DNA of 64,000 nucleotides, taken from positions 1 through 64,000 of the forward strand of contig JAPPIT010000142.1 in the NCBI GenBank assembly GCA_028820505.1, given 5' to 3'. A program made the translations under genes and the position numbers. Below the pieces are notes generated by a model. It saw only the letters and a program-made list of their open reading frames with translations, searched no databases and was not told the DNA's origin. Positions 1 to 8,682 of the stretch are shown here, piece after piece. This stretch comes from Defluviicoccus sp. Its GTDB lineage: Bacteria; Pseudomonadota; Alphaproteobacteria; MPNO01. Each line of letters begins with the position of its first letter. The stretch's first letter is position 1.

Positions 1-357
1 CGCCCCCCGCTGTCACCCCGGCCTTGAGCCGGGGTCCAGGCTCGCCCCGGACAACCGATCCGGGGAAAGCCGGGCGACGGCGGTGCCTGACAGGCTGGAC
101 CCCGGCTCAAGGCCGGGGTGACAGCGGGGGGACAAGGAGGGCGGATGCGGGCGGGCCGCGATCCGTGTCCCGATCCGGCGGGCGGGCCGGAAACCCGCCT
201 GTACCGGCGCCTTGCGCCGGGTCCAACCCATCTTAACCGGACAGCAGTGGAACGAGTCCGGGCATGACGGTCGGGGGACGGTGGCGGCGTCCCCGTCGCC
301 GGTCCGCGCCGGCCGACCGCCCGTCAACCGGCCCATATAAGCCGTTTCTTTTCCGGG
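1..357. other. Intergenic stretch beyond the SecDF block
   Basis: No convincing coding region was found here. The short open frames on both strands have arginine/proline-rich, low-complexity translations typical of shadows in GC-rich DNA. The first 130 bases are occupied by a large inverted repeat, listed separately. The rest (about 131 to 357) is plain GC-rich sequence downstream of the last gene of the minus-strand secD-secF operon. A short hairpin-like GGCGCCTTGCGCC lies near 208 to 220. The upstream end is cut by the window edge, so a gene may end just outside. Confidence 0.6.
4..130. repeat. Large inverted repeat with perfect 36-base arms
   Basis: The left arm (4 to 39) and right arm (95 to 130) are exact reverse complements over 36 bases. 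The 55-base centre contains a smaller hairpin, CCCCGGA and TCCGGGG around CAACCGA. Each arm is also self-complementary (CCCCGGC, a short loop, GCCGGGG), so alternative folds exist. It lies past the 3' end of the Mth938-like gene, where it could end transcription or protect mRNA, but there is no T-run typical of an intrinsic terminator. The motif resembles dispersed intergenic repeats familiar from alphaproteobacterial genomes. It is unrelated to the three repeats at 26117, 45777 and 62659. Confidence 0.8.
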
Positions 358-738
358 TCAGGCGTCGGCCATGAGCGCGGCGGCGACCCGCCGGTCCTCC
401 CCGGCAAGGATGTTGAAGGTGCGGCACGCGGCGCCCGTGTCCATCGCATCGCCGACGATGCCGTGCCGCTTGAGGGCGCCCCGCAGATCGGGGGCGAGGG
501 GCCGCATCGTACTTCCTGTCCCGAGAAGCAGGATTTCGACCGCCGGCTCCGCCTCCACGACCGGAGAGAGGCCCGCGATCGATACGTCTCCGCGGTCGCC
601 GTCGGACCATGGCAGGACCGCATCGACGAGGACGATCACCGACCCGGCGAACTCGGTCCCGGAAATCCGGAACCGGCCCCCGCCATAGGCCTGGATGACG
701 CTGCGCCCCTGGGGATCGACCGGCGCGATCTCCGTCAC
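358..738 (-). CDS. Mth938-like (DUF498) domain protein
   Basis: A 126-residue protein that fits the Mth938-like/DUF498 family: a small alpha/beta fold spanning almost the whole chain, with the typical stretch VEILLLGTGSTMRPLAPDL at about residues 68 to 86 followed by GIVGDAMDTGAACRTFNIL. Eukaryotic relatives (NDUFAF3) assist complex I assembly. The bacterial role is not settled, although its regular position after secF suggests a membrane-linked function. It starts 4 bases after the secF stop, so it is almost certainly co-transcribed with secD and secF. No signal peptide or membrane segment is visible. The family call is firm; a precise function is not claimed. Confidence 0.85.
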   Translation of the reverse strand: MTEIAPVDPQGRSVIQAYGGGRFRISGTEFAGSVIVLVDAVLPWSDGDRGDVSIAGLSPVVEAEPAVEILLLGTGSTMRPLAPDLRGALKRHGIVGDAMDTGAACRTFNILAGEDRRVAAALMADA

Positions 739-742
739 CGGG

Positions 743-1684
743 TCAGCCGCCGGCGGCGGGCCGGTCGTCGTCGACCTCGCCCACGATCAGGCCGCCGCGC
801 TTGAGTTTCATATAGACCAGGAGCGGCACCGCGACCCAGATCGAGGAATAGGTCCCCACGATCACCCCCCAGATCATCGCGAAGCTGAAGCCCTTGATCA
901 CCTGCCCGCCGAAGAAGAACAGGCAGAGCAGCGCGAGAAGCGTGGTCACGCTGGTGAGGATCGTCCGGGAAAGCGTGTCGTTGACACTGAGGTTCAACAG
1001 GTCTTCGAGGGGCAGGGTCTTGTATTTCCTCAGGTTTTCGCGCACCCGGTCGTAAATCACCACGGTGTCGTTGATCGAATATCCCGCGATGGTGAGCACC
1101 GCGGCCACGGTGGACAGGTTGAATTCCAGCCCGAGGACGGAAAAGACCCCGATGGTCAGGATCACGTCGTGCATCAGCGCGATGACGGCGCCCACGCCGA
1201 ACTGCCATTCGAAGCGGAACCAGATGTAGACCAGCATCGCCGCCAGGGCGAGCAGCACGGCGGTGATCCCCGCCTCGATCAGCTCCGCGCCCACCTTGGG
1301 CCCGACGAACTCGACCCGGCGGTAGTCGACCCCGGGGCCGAGCGCCTCCTTCACCACCTCGACCGCCTTGAGCTGCTCGCGCTCGGCGCCGGTCTGGCGT
1401 TCGATCCGGATCAGCACGTCGGTCGGCTCGCCGAATTCCTGGAGCTCGACCTCGCCGAGATTCAGATTGGACAGCTCCGACCTCAATTGACCTATGTCCG
1501 CCGGACCCTCGGTCCTGATCTCGACCAGGATGCCGCCGCGAAAATCGATGCCGTAGTTGAGCCCGACGCCCAGGAACAGAACGACCGAAAGCGTCACCAG
1601 CGCCGCCGACGCCATGCCGGCGATCCGGCGCCACCGCATGAAATCGATCTTGGTTCCGGTCGGGATCAGGCCGATGAGACGCAT
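743..1684 (-). CDS. secF: Protein translocase subunit SecF
   Basis: A 313-residue inner-membrane subunit of the SecDF complex, which uses the proton motive force to pull exported proteins out of the SecYEG channel. Residues about 24 to 43 form the first membrane helix, followed by the family motif YGIDFRGG. A periplasmic domain follows, then five more hydrophobic segments, with the conserved GYSINDTVVIYDRVREN sequence near residues 196 to 212 in the fourth/fifth helix region. Length is normal. It lies 16 bases after secD and 4 bases before the Mth938-like gene, in the usual yajC-secD-secF order. An obvious and complete gene. Confidence 0.98.
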   Translation of the reverse strand: MRLIGLIPTGTKIDFMRWRRIAGMASAALVTLSVVLFLGVGLNYGIDFRGGILVEIRTEGPADIGQLRSELSNLNLGEVELQEFGEPTDVLIRIERQTGAEREQLKAVEVVKEALGPGVDYRRVEFVGPKVGAELIEAGITAVLLALAAMLVYIWFRFEWQFGVGAVIALMHDVILTIGVFSVLGLEFNLSTVAAVLTIAGYSINDTVVIYDRVRENLRKYKTLPLEDLLNLSVNDTLSRTILTSVTTLLALLCLFFFGGQVIKGFSFAMIWGVIVGTYSSIWVAVPLLVYMKLKRGGLIVGEVDDDRPAAGG

Positions 1685-1700
1685 GCCGGTCTTCCGCGGT

Positions 1701-3275
1701 TCAAAGAGGCAGGACCTGCGGCCGGCGCCGCCGGAGCCAGGTCACCACCATCAGCCGGGTCACCATGATCGCGGTGAACATCGACGTGAGAAGCCCGATC
1801 GCGAGCGTCACCGCGAACCCCTTGATCGGCCCCGAGCCGAACTGGAACAGCAGCACCGCCGCGATGAACGTGGTCAGGTTCGCGTCGATGATCGTCGTCA
1901 GCGCGCGCTGATAGCCCGCGTCGATCGCCGAGATCGGCGTTCGGCCGTTTCTCTGTTCCTCCCGTATTCGTTCGAAGATCAGGACGTTGGCGTCGACCGC
2001 CATGCCGATGGTCAGCACGATCCCCGCGATTCCCGGAAGGGTGAGCGTCGCCTGCAGCAGCGACAGCGCGGCGCCGATCAGGATCATGTTGAGCGTCAGC
2101 GCGGTACAGGCCATCAGGCCGAACACACCGTAGACCGCCGCCATGAAGACGATCACGATCACGATGGCGAGCACGCTCGCGATCTTGCCGGCACGGATGG
2201 AATCGGCGCCCATGCCGGGCCCGACGGTGCGCTCCTCGAGCACCGTCAGCGGCGCCGGCAATGCGCCGGCGCGCAGCAGAAGGGCGAGGTCGCGCGCCGA
2301 CTGTACGGTGAAGTTGCCGGAGATGATGCCGGACCCGCCGAGGATCGGTTCGCGTATCACGGGCGCGCTGATCACCTTGCCATCGAGCACGATGGCGAAC
2401 GGCCGTCCGACATTGCGCCGCGTGGTATCGCCGAACCGCCGCGCCCCCACGGCGTCGAAGCGGAAGCTGACGACGGGCTGGGCGTCCTGGACGGTCGGCT
2501 GCGCATCGACCAGCGTGTCGCCGCTCACCATCACCCGCTTGCGGACCAGGTACTGCACCGGCTGACCGTCCGGGCCGACCTCGTTATCCGCTGGCAGGAG
2601 TTCCGAGCCGGGCGGCGGACGTCCGCGGCGGGCCTGCTCCGCCGACATCGACGGATCGACGAGGCGGAAATTCATCTTCGCGGTCTTGCCCAGCAGGCGC
2701 TTGATCCGCTCGGGGTCCTTGACGCCGGGGAGCTGGACCAGAATGCGATCCGCACCCTGGCGCTGGATCGCGGGCTCGCGCACGCCGGTCTCGTCGATCC
2801 GGCGCCGGACGATTTCTATCGACTGGTTGACCGCGGATGTCTTGACGTCGCGGACCGTCAGCTCGGTGAGGGTGATGGTGAACCGGTTGCCGCTGACCGA
2901 GGTCTCGGTCCCCGTCTCGAGCCGCCGGGCGATGCGGCGCGCTTCCTCCAGCTTGCCGGGATCGCGCACCGTGAACGCGATGCCCTGGCCCTGCACGCCG
3001 AGCCCCTGGTAGCCGATCCGGCTACGCCTCAGCTCGGTCCGGGCGGCATCGACCAGTGCGACCAGACGTTCGCGAATCACCGCGTCGACCTGGACCTCGA
3101 GCAACAGATGCGAACCGCCCTGAAGGTCGAGGCCGAGGCTGATCTGCTTGTTGGGAAGCCCGTCGGGAATGCCTTCGAGCACGCCGCGGTCCACCACGTT
3201 GGGCGCGGCATAGAAGATGCCGAGCACGCACACGACGGCGATAAGCAGGATCTTCCACCTGGCGAAATAGATCAT
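1701..3275 (-). CDS. secD: Protein translocase subunit SecD
   Basis: A 524-residue inner-membrane protein and partner of SecF in proton-driven protein export. It shows an N-terminal helix (about residues 8 to 25), the LGLDLQGGSHLLLEV motif at about residues 47 to 61, a large periplasmic P1 region and five C-terminal helices carrying GIAGIVLTIGMAVDANVLI and FERIREE, the proton-relay region. The size matches the shorter alphaproteobacterial SecD type rather than the 610-residue E. coli form. The start ATG begins MIYFARWK. It follows yajC by about 57 bases and precedes secF by 16, in one operon. Confidence 0.98.
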   Translation of the reverse strand: MIYFARWKILLIAVVCVLGIFYAAPNVVDRGVLEGIPDGLPNKQISLGLDLQGGSHLLLEVQVDAVIRERLVALVDAARTELRRSRIGYQGLGVQGQGIAFTVRDPGKLEEARRIARRLETGTETSVSGNRFTITLTELTVRDVKTSAVNQSIEIVRRRIDETGVREPAIQRQGADRILVQLPGVKDPERIKRLLGKTAKMNFRLVDPSMSAEQARRGRPPPGSELLPADNEVGPDGQPVQYLVRKRVMVSGDTLVDAQPTVQDAQPVVSFRFDAVGARRFGDTTRRNVGRPFAIVLDGKVISAPVIREPILGGSGIISGNFTVQSARDLALLLRAGALPAPLTVLEERTVGPGMGADSIRAGKIASVLAIVIVIVFMAAVYGVFGLMACTALTLNMILIGAALSLLQATLTLPGIAGIVLTIGMAVDANVLIFERIREEQRNGRTPISAIDAGYQRALTTIIDANLTTFIAAVLLFQFGSGPIKGFAVTLAIGLLTSMFTAIMVTRLMVVTWLRRRRPQVLPL

Positions 3276-3332
3276 CGGGCGTGTCGGCCGGCTGTCCGGC
3301 CCGGCCGGCCGGTTCCCCTGCCGGTCGGACCG

Positions 3333-3797
3333 CTAGGTGCGGTCCTCATCGGGTCCGTCCGCGTCCTCGTCGTCATCGCGGCTCCGCTCTTCCCGGCGCT
3401 TGCGCCGCCGCCGCCTCGCGCGACGCTCTTCCTCCTCGTCGTCGTCCTCATCGTCATCGTCATCATAGTCGTCGTCACGGGCGCGGCTGGGCTCCGGCTT
3501 GGCGACCAGTTCGGCGACCATCGCCCGCATGACCCGAACCCGGACGCCCTCGGCGATCTCGACGCTGAGCTCGGAATCGCCGATCACGCGCTGGACCTGT
3601 CCGACGATGCCGCCGGACGTGACCACGCGGTCGCCGCGCCGCAGACCGGCGATCATCTCGCGGTGCGCCTTGGCCTTCTTCTGTTGCGGACGGATCAGAA
3701 GGAAATAAAAGACCACGAAGATCAGGACCAGCGGGATCAGCGGCTCGATGCCGCCCAGCCCGCCCCCGTCCTGCGCGAACGCCGGCGAAATCAACAT
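3333..3797 (-). CDS. yajC: Preprotein translocase subunit YajC with long charged tail
   Basis: A 154-residue accessory subunit of SecDF. The chosen ATG at 3797 begins MLISPAFAQDGGG, is preceded by a strong AAGGAGGG ribosome site, and gives the normal N terminus; the open frame extends further upstream without a good site. A single membrane helix spans about residues 15 to 36, then RPQQKKAKAHREMIAGLRRGDRV and the conserved small domain follow to about residue 103. The last 50 residues are unusual: a run YDDDDDEDDDEEEE is followed by an arginine/lysine block, then more acidic residues. Typical YajC proteins have about 110 residues and lack this tail. It is first in the yajC-secD-secF order. Confidence 0.95.
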   Translation of the reverse strand: MLISPAFAQDGGGLGGIEPLIPLVLIFVVFYFLLIRPQQKKAKAHREMIAGLRRGDRVVTSGGIVGQVQRVIGDSELSVEIAEGVRVRVMRAMVAELVAKPEPSRARDDDYDDDDDEDDDEEEERRARRRRRKRREERSRDDDEDADGPDEDRT

Positions 3798-4009
3798 GGG
3801 GTGGCCCTCCTTCCAAATTCGCTGGGTTTCCGCGAGGAGGCCGCCGCGACACTGTGCGCGCCGGGCGTCGCGACCGCACGGACTATAGCGACCGGCATCG
3901 GCCATGCAACCGGATTGCCCCCGGCGGCACGCCCTTGACTGCAAGGTGCGGTGTATTAGGGTCTCGCGCCGGCCGGTGCCTGCGCAGGCCGCAAGATGGG
4001 AGCGGACCG

Positions 4010-4900
4010 ATGACGCGGGGCGGAAGCGGCGAACCGGACGATACCGAGATCCCGGCCCTGCTCGCGCGTATTGCCGAAGCGCTGGAACGCGCGGCGCCAG
4101 GGGATCCGGCGCCGGCGGACCTCCGGAACGGCGAAGCCTTCATCTGGCATGCGGAGGACAACCGTCTGGTCCCGGTCCGCAAGATCAACCGCCTGGACCT
4201 GGACCTGCTGGTCGGCATCGACCGGCCGGCGTCGACCCTGCTCGAGAATACGCGGCGGTTCGCGCGCGGCCTTCCGGCGAACAACGCCCTGCTGTGGGGC
4301 GCCCGGGGGATGGGCAAGAGTTCTCTCGTGAAGTCGGTGCACGGCGCGATCAACGCGGAGGCCGGCGGCGGGCTCGGGCTGGTCGAGGTGCACCGCGAAG
4401 ATCTAGGCAGCCTGCCGATGCTTCTGGCCATGCTGCGCTCCGTCGACCGGCGCTTCATCCTGTTCTGCGACGATCTCTCCTTCGAGGCGGAAGATACGAC
4501 CTTCAAGTCGCTGAAGGCGCTGCTGGAAGGCGGGATCGAAGGCCGGCCCTCCAACGTGATCTTCTACGCCACTTCCAACCGGCGCCACCTGATGCCGCGG
4601 GAAATGATCGAGAACGAGCAGTCGACCGCGATCGTTCCGGCGGAAGCGGTCGACGAGAAGGTTTCCCTGTCGGACCGGTTCGGCCTCTGGCTCGGCTTCC
4701 ACAATTGCGACCAGGAAACCTATTTCCGCATCGTCGAGGGCTATGCGGCACGCTTCGGTCTCGAGGTTCCGCGGGATCGCCTGAGGTCGGCGGCCAACGA
4801 ATGGTCGGTGACCCGAGGCGCCCGGTCCGGGCGCGTCGCCTGGCAGTTTATCCAGGATCTGGCGGGACAGCTCGGCGTGACGCTGGATCGCGCGGAATAA
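4010..4900 (+). CDS. DUF815 family ATP-binding protein
   Basis: A 296-residue AAA-like ATPase of the DUF815 family, whose biological role is not established. A Walker A motif GARGMGKSS lies near residue 97 and a Walker B motif FILFCDDLSFE near residue 149, followed by the family sequence SNVIFYATSNRRHLMPR. The start is placed at ATG 4010 (MTRGGSGEPDD), downstream of AGATGGGAGCGG; the open frame could begin earlier, but that extension is arginine-rich and unlike the family. It is transcribed away from yajC and runs tail to tail into the LysM/M23 gene, overlapping it by 53 bases. This position between nlpD-like and yajC genes is common in related bacteria. Confidence 0.9.
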   Translation: MTRGGSGEPDDTEIPALLARIAEALERAAPGDPAPADLRNGEAFIWHAEDNRLVPVRKINRLDLDLLVGIDRPASTLLENTRRFARGLPANNALLWGARGMGKSSLVKSVHGAINAEAGGGLGLVEVHREDLGSLPMLLAMLRSVDRRFILFCDDLSFEAEDTTFKSLKALLEGGIEGRPSNVIFYATSNRRHLMPREMIENEQSTAIVPAEAVDEKVSLSDRFGLWLGFHNCDQETYFRIVEGYAARFGLEVPRDRLRSAANEWSVTRGARSGRVAWQFIQDLAGQLGVTLDRAE

Positions 4901-5843
4901 GGAAGCTTATCGCCCGGCGCGCCGGCGCCAGATAGCGCATCGGATCGACCGCGCGCCTGCCCCGCCTGAGCTCGAAATGCAGCTGGGGCCGGCTGACATT
5001 GCCGGTCGAGCCGACCCTCGAGATCGTCTCGCCGCGGCGTACCCGTTGCCCGGTCCGGACCAGCAACACGTCGTTGTGCGCGTAGGCGCTCATCCAGCCT
5101 CCGGCATGCTTTATCAGAACCAGATTGCCGAAGCCCCGCACCGCGTTGCCGGAATATGCCACCACCCCGTTCTCGGCGGCGCGCACGCCGGTGCCGCGCC
5201 GCGCCAGGATGTTTATCCCGTCATTGCGCAGACCCTTCCCCCGGCTGCCGAAGCCGACCGCGACGGGACCGTCGACCGGCCACAGAAAGCGCTTGCCGGA
5301 ACGCGGGGCGGGCGGGGCGAGCGCAACGGCCTTGGGCGGTTTCGATTTGACCCGGCCGGGCGGCGACGGACGCTTGGCGACTCGCCTCCCGCCGGCCGTT
5401 TCCTTTCCCGGCAGACGCAGGGTCTGACCGGGATAAATCCGATAGGGCGGCTCGATCCGGTTGGCGGACGCGAGACGGGCCACGGAAAGGCCGTAGCGCC
5501 GCGCGATACCGCCCACCGTGTCCCCGCGGCGCACCACATGGGCCCTCGCCCCCGGCAGGCGAAGCCGCTGGCCGGGATGGATTTCGTAAGGCGGGCGCAG
5601 CCCGTTGGCGACGATCAGGTCGCGGAGCGGCACCCCGTGCCGGCGGGCGATCTTGTAGAGGCTGTCGCCCCTGCGGACGACCACGGCAGCGCCCCCGCCC
5701 CTGTCGGCGGGCGCATTCCGGTTCCAGCTTCGCCCCGAATCGGCGCTGGAATCGTGGCGGCTGCTGCCGCACCCCGCTGCGGCGAGCAACGCGGCAATCA
5801 GGACAAGGGATCGAAGCACGGTCAAAAGAGTCCGTTGAATCAA
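4848..5843 (-). CDS. LysM/M23 lipoprotein, NlpD-like
   Basis: A 331-residue secreted lipoprotein. Residues about 1 to 25 form a lipoprotein signal ending LLAAAGCGSS (Cys lipidation site). Two LysM peptidoglycan-binding repeats follow (about 53 to 97 and 100 to 144, each ending in PGQxLRLPG), then a Pro/Lys-rich linker and an M23/LytM domain (about 190 to 300). The LytM zinc ligands look lost: the usual HxxxD is NDGIN and the usual HxHF is QLHF. As in NlpD and EnvC of other bacteria, it is therefore more likely an amidase activator than a peptidase. The start is TTG at 5843; GTG at 5819 is an alternative. It lies 59 bases after pcm. Confidence 0.9.
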   Translation of the reverse strand: MIQRTLLTVLRSLVLIAALLAAAGCGSSRHDSSADSGRSWNRNAPADRGGGAAVVVRRGDSLYKIARRHGVPLRDLIVANGLRPPYEIHPGQRLRLPGARAHVVRRGDTVGGIARRYGLSVARLASANRIEPPYRIYPGQTLRLPGKETAGGRRVAKRPSPPGRVKSKPPKAVALAPPAPRSGKRFLWPVDGPVAVGFGSRGKGLRNDGINILARRGTGVRAAENGVVAYSGNAVRGFGNLVLIKHAGGWMSAYAHNDVLLVRTGQRVRRGETISRVGSTGNVSRPQLHFELRRGRRAVDPMRYLAPARRAISFLIPRDPASRRAVPPDPG

Positions 5844-5902
5844 TCTATTCTCAAACTAATCTCATCCATTTCCAAATACAATTGCCGTAACGAATCGCCA
5901 GG

Positions 5903-6550
5903 TCAGCGTCCCGAATCGTCCACGGTGTCGGCCAGCAGCGGAACGAAACGGACGGGCCACAGGGTCTCGTAGTGCACGTCTTCTCCCCTCTTGCGGCACT
6001 TGAGAAGCTGCTGGTCCTCATCGTCTCCTCCGACCGGAAGGATCATCACCCCGTCGGGCGCCAACTGGTTCAGCAGCACCGGCGGCACGTCTGCCGCAGC
6101 CGCGGTTACGATGATACGCTCGAAAGGCGCCACCTCGGGCCAGCCCCTTGAGCCGTCGTCCCACCGCGTCGTGATGTTGGAGAAACGCAGCTCGTCGAAC
6201 CGCCTTTCCGCCTGCCGCAACAGGGCCCGGTAACGCTCGATCGTGTAGACCCGCCGGCACAGCGTCGACAGCACCGCCGCCTGGTAGCCCGATCCGGTGC
6301 CGATCTCCAGCACCTTCATCCGTCCGCCGAGCTCGAGTTGCCCGGTCATGTAGGCGACCACGACAGGTTGGGAAATGGTCTGGCCGTGCCCGATCGGCAG
6401 CGCGTCGTTGTCGTTGGCGCGGGAACGAAAGGCCTCCGGCACGAACATCTCGCGCGGCACGCGCTCGATCGCGGAGAGCACGTCGGGGTCGGCGATGCCC
6501 TGACCCCGGAGCTCCTTCAACAGGCGGATCTTGGATTCGTATTCGATCAC
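5903..6550 (-). CDS. pcm: Protein-L-isoaspartate O-methyltransferase
   Basis: A 215-residue cytoplasmic enzyme that methylates L-isoaspartyl residues in aged proteins, using S-adenosylmethionine, so they can be repaired. The SAM-binding motif VLEIGTGSGYQAAVL lies near residues 80 to 94, preceded by the substrate-side motif IGHGQTISQP at about 53 to 62. Length is normal. It follows serS by 45 bases. In many relatives a surE gene separates serS from pcm; here it is missing and the junction is too short to contain even a remnant. Expression is probably from the tat-serS operon. Confidence 0.97.
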   Translation of the reverse strand: MIEYESKIRLLKELRGQGIADPDVLSAIERVPREMFVPEAFRSRANDNDALPIGHGQTISQPVVVAYMTGQLELGGRMKVLEIGTGSGYQAAVLSTLCRRVYTIERYRALLRQAERRFDELRFSNITTRWDDGSRGWPEVAPFERIIVTAAAADVPPVLLNQLAPDGVMILPVGGDDEDQQLLKCRKRGEDVHYETLWPVRFVPLLADTVDDSGR

Positions 6551-6595
6551 GAAAAAGGCTTCGCGTCGCTCGGCAAGCGGAAGATTGGCTCTGCT

Positions 6596-7873
6596 TTACC
6601 GCGTCGGCCGAATCGCGTCGAGTCCGCCGAGATAGGGGCGAAGCGCGGCGGGCACCGAGACCGAACCGTCCGCCTGCTGGCGGTTCTCCAGCAGCGCGAT
6701 CAGCAGCCGGCCGACCGCCACGCCGGAGCCGTTGAGCGTGTGCACGAAATCCGTTCCTTTCCGGTCCTCCGGACGGTAGCGCGCGCGCATCCGGCGCGCC
6801 TGGAACGCCCCGCAGTTCGAACAGCTGGAGATTTCCCGGTAGGTCCCCTGCCCCGGCAGCCAGGCCTCGATGTCGTAGGTCTTCTCGGCGGCGAAACCCA
6901 TGTCGCCGGTGGACAGAACCACCACCCGGTAAGGGATTTCCAGGCGCTTCAGCACCTCTTCCGCGGCCCCGGTCATCCGCTCCAGCTCATCGGCCGATGT
7001 CTCGGGGCGGACGATGCTGACGAGCTCGACCTTGTGGAACTGATGCTGGCGCAGCATACCGCGGGTGTCGCGCCCCGCCGCCCCCGCCTCGGAGCGGAAG
7101 CACGGGGTCAGGGCGGTGAAACGGAGCGGCAGGTCGTCGGCGTCGAGAATCTCGTCGGCGACCAGGTTGGTCAGCGGCACCTCCGCGGTGGGGATCAGCC
7201 AGTGGTCCGTCGTCGTCTTGAACAGGTCCTCGCCGAACTTGGGAAGCTGTCCGGTCCCGTAGAGCGCGGAATCGCGCACGAGGAACGGCGTGCTGACCTC
7301 GGTATAGCCGAATTCGGTTGTGTGCAGGTCCAGCATGAAACCCGCCAGCGCGCGTTCGAGCCGGGCAAGCGCGTCGTTGAGCACCACGAACCGCGCGCCG
7401 GAGAGTTTGGAGGCGGCGGCGAAGTCCATCATCCCCAGCGCTTCGCCGATCTCGACATGGTCCCGGGCCTGGAAGTCGAAGACCGGGGGCGCGCCGACCC
7501 GCCGGATCTCGACATTGGCGCTCTCGTCGGGACCGTCGGGAACATCGGCAGCCGGCAAGTTGGGAAGATCCTTCAGCAGGGTGTCGATCTCGGCGTCGGA
7601 TTTGGCGAGTTCGACGTCAAACAACTGTATCTGGTTCTTGAGGTCGGCAACCTCGCCCCTCAGTGCGGGTGAGTCCCTGCCCTCCTTCTTCGCAGCACCG
7701 AACTCGCGAGACGCCTCCTTGCGACGAGTCTGCGCAGCTTGGATGGCGGTCCGGAGATTGCGACGGGCTCCGTCCAGCATCAGAATTCGGTCGCTCATCG
7801 GCTCCATGCCGCGGCGTTTGAGCCCGCGGTCGAGCCCGTCCGGGTTTTCCCTGATCCAGCGCAGGTCGAGCAT
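6596..7873 (-). CDS. serS: Serine--tRNA ligase
   Basis: A 425-residue class II aminoacyl-tRNA synthetase charging tRNA-Ser (and tRNA-Sec where present). The N-terminal coiled-coil arm that grips tRNA covers about residues 25 to 110. Motif 2 appears as [22 protein letters not shown] near residues 262 to 283, and motif 3 as [16 protein letters not shown] near 385 to 400. The protein is full length and starts [12 protein letters not shown], typical of SerRS. It lies 12 bases downstream of tatC and 45 upstream of pcm in the same direction, so it is probably read through from the tat genes. Confidence 0.98.
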   Translation of the reverse strand: MLDLRWIRENPDGLDRGLKRRGMEPMSDRILMLDGARRNLRTAIQAAQTRRKEASREFGAAKKEGRDSPALRGEVADLKNQIQLFDVELAKSDAEIDTLLKDLPNLPAADVPDGPDESANVEIRRVGAPPVFDFQARDHVEIGEALGMMDFAAASKLSGARFVVLNDALARLERALAGFMLDLHTTEFGYTEVSTPFLVRDSALYGTGQLPKFGEDLFKTTTDHWLIPTAEVPLTNLVADEILDADDLPLRFTALTPCFRSEAGAAGRDTRGMLRQHQFHKVELVSIVRPETSADELERMTGAAEEVLKRLEIPYRVVVLSTGDMGFAAEKTYDIEAWLPGQGTYREISSCSNCGAFQARRMRARYRPEDRKGTDFVHTLNGSGVAVGRLLIALLENRQQADGSVSVPAALRPYLGGLDAIRPTR

Positions 7874-7885
7874 CGAGAACTCCGC

Positions 7886-8680
7886 CTAGACGGCCGCGTC
7901 CTCGGCCGCTTCGCGCTCGGCGCGTTTGCGCTCCATCACCCGCGCCCCGAAAATCGAGGCTTCGTACAGCAGGATGATCGGCAATGCGAGCCCGATCTGA
8001 CTGAAAACGTCCGGCGGCGTCAGGATCGCGGCGGCGATGAACACGGCCACGATCGCATAGCGCCGCTTGGCGGCGAGCCCGTCGGCGGTGACGATTCCCG
8101 CCCGCGCGAGCAGCATCAGGAATACCGGCAGCTCGAAGCCGATGCCGAAGGCGAAGATCAACCGCATGACGAGCGACAAATACTGGTCCACCTTGGGCTC
8201 GACCTCGATCGCGAGGTCGCCCGGATCGGCGGGCTTCTGGAAGTCGAGGAAGAACTCCCAGGCCACCGGCATGACGCCGTAATAGACCAGCGCCGCGCCC
8301 ATGCAGAACAGGATCGGGGTCGCGATCAGGAAGGGGAGGAACGCCCGCCGCTCGTTCCGGTAAAGACCCGGGGCCACGAACAGCCAGATCTGCATCGAGA
8401 TCAGGGGAAAGGCGATCAGGGCGGCAGTCCAGAACGCGACCTTGACGTAGGTGAAGAAGGCCTCGTGCAGGGCGGTGAAGATCATCCGCCCCCCCTCCTT
8501 CTCGTCGAGAGCCGCGGCGAGCGGCCGGACAAGGAACTCGAAAATCTCCTCCGCGACGAAGAAGCAGGCGAAAAACGTGACGATGAAACCGACGGCGCAG
8601 AAAATCAGGCGCTTGCGGAGCTCGATCAGGTGATCGAGCAGCGGCATCGCCTTGTCTTGCGGAGCGTCGTCGTCGGCCAC
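7886..8680 (-). CDS. tatC: Sec-independent translocase subunit TatC
   Basis: A 264-residue six-helix inner-membrane protein, the receptor for twin-arginine signal peptides in the Tat pathway, which exports folded proteins. The cytosolic N-terminal motif MPLLDHLIELRKRL lies at about residues 12 to 25 and the conserved FIVTPILF-like region appears as FLIATPILFCMGAALVYYG. Length and hydrophobic pattern are normal. Its start is 2 bases from the tatB stop. A Tat substrate is visible in the window: the ABC binding protein at 26224 has an RRR-type signal peptide. Confidence 0.97.
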   Translation of the reverse strand: MADDDAPQDKAMPLLDHLIELRKRLIFCAVGFIVTFFACFFVAEEIFEFLVRPLAAALDEKEGGRMIFTALHEAFFTYVKVAFWTAALIAFPLISMQIWLFVAPGLYRNERRAFLPFLIATPILFCMGAALVYYGVMPVAWEFFLDFQKPADPGDLAIEVEPKVDQYLSLVMRLIFAFGIGFELPVFLMLLARAGIVTADGLAAKRRYAIVAVFIAAAILTPPDVFSQIGLALPIILLYEASIFGARVMERKRAEREAAEDAAV

Positions 8681-8682
8681 GG

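Noticed and set aside
695-3938. Long plus-strand open frames opposite secF and secD (357 and 793 codons).
   Set aside because: They are antisense to strongly conserved genes, have His/Asp/Arg/Gln-rich low-complexity translations and no domain; typical GC-rich shadows.
5849-5862. CTCAAACTAATC upstream of the NlpD-like gene resembling the ACTTAAACT box.
   Set aside because: One mismatch inside the core and an unrelated housekeeping setting; likely chance in a short AT-rich gap.
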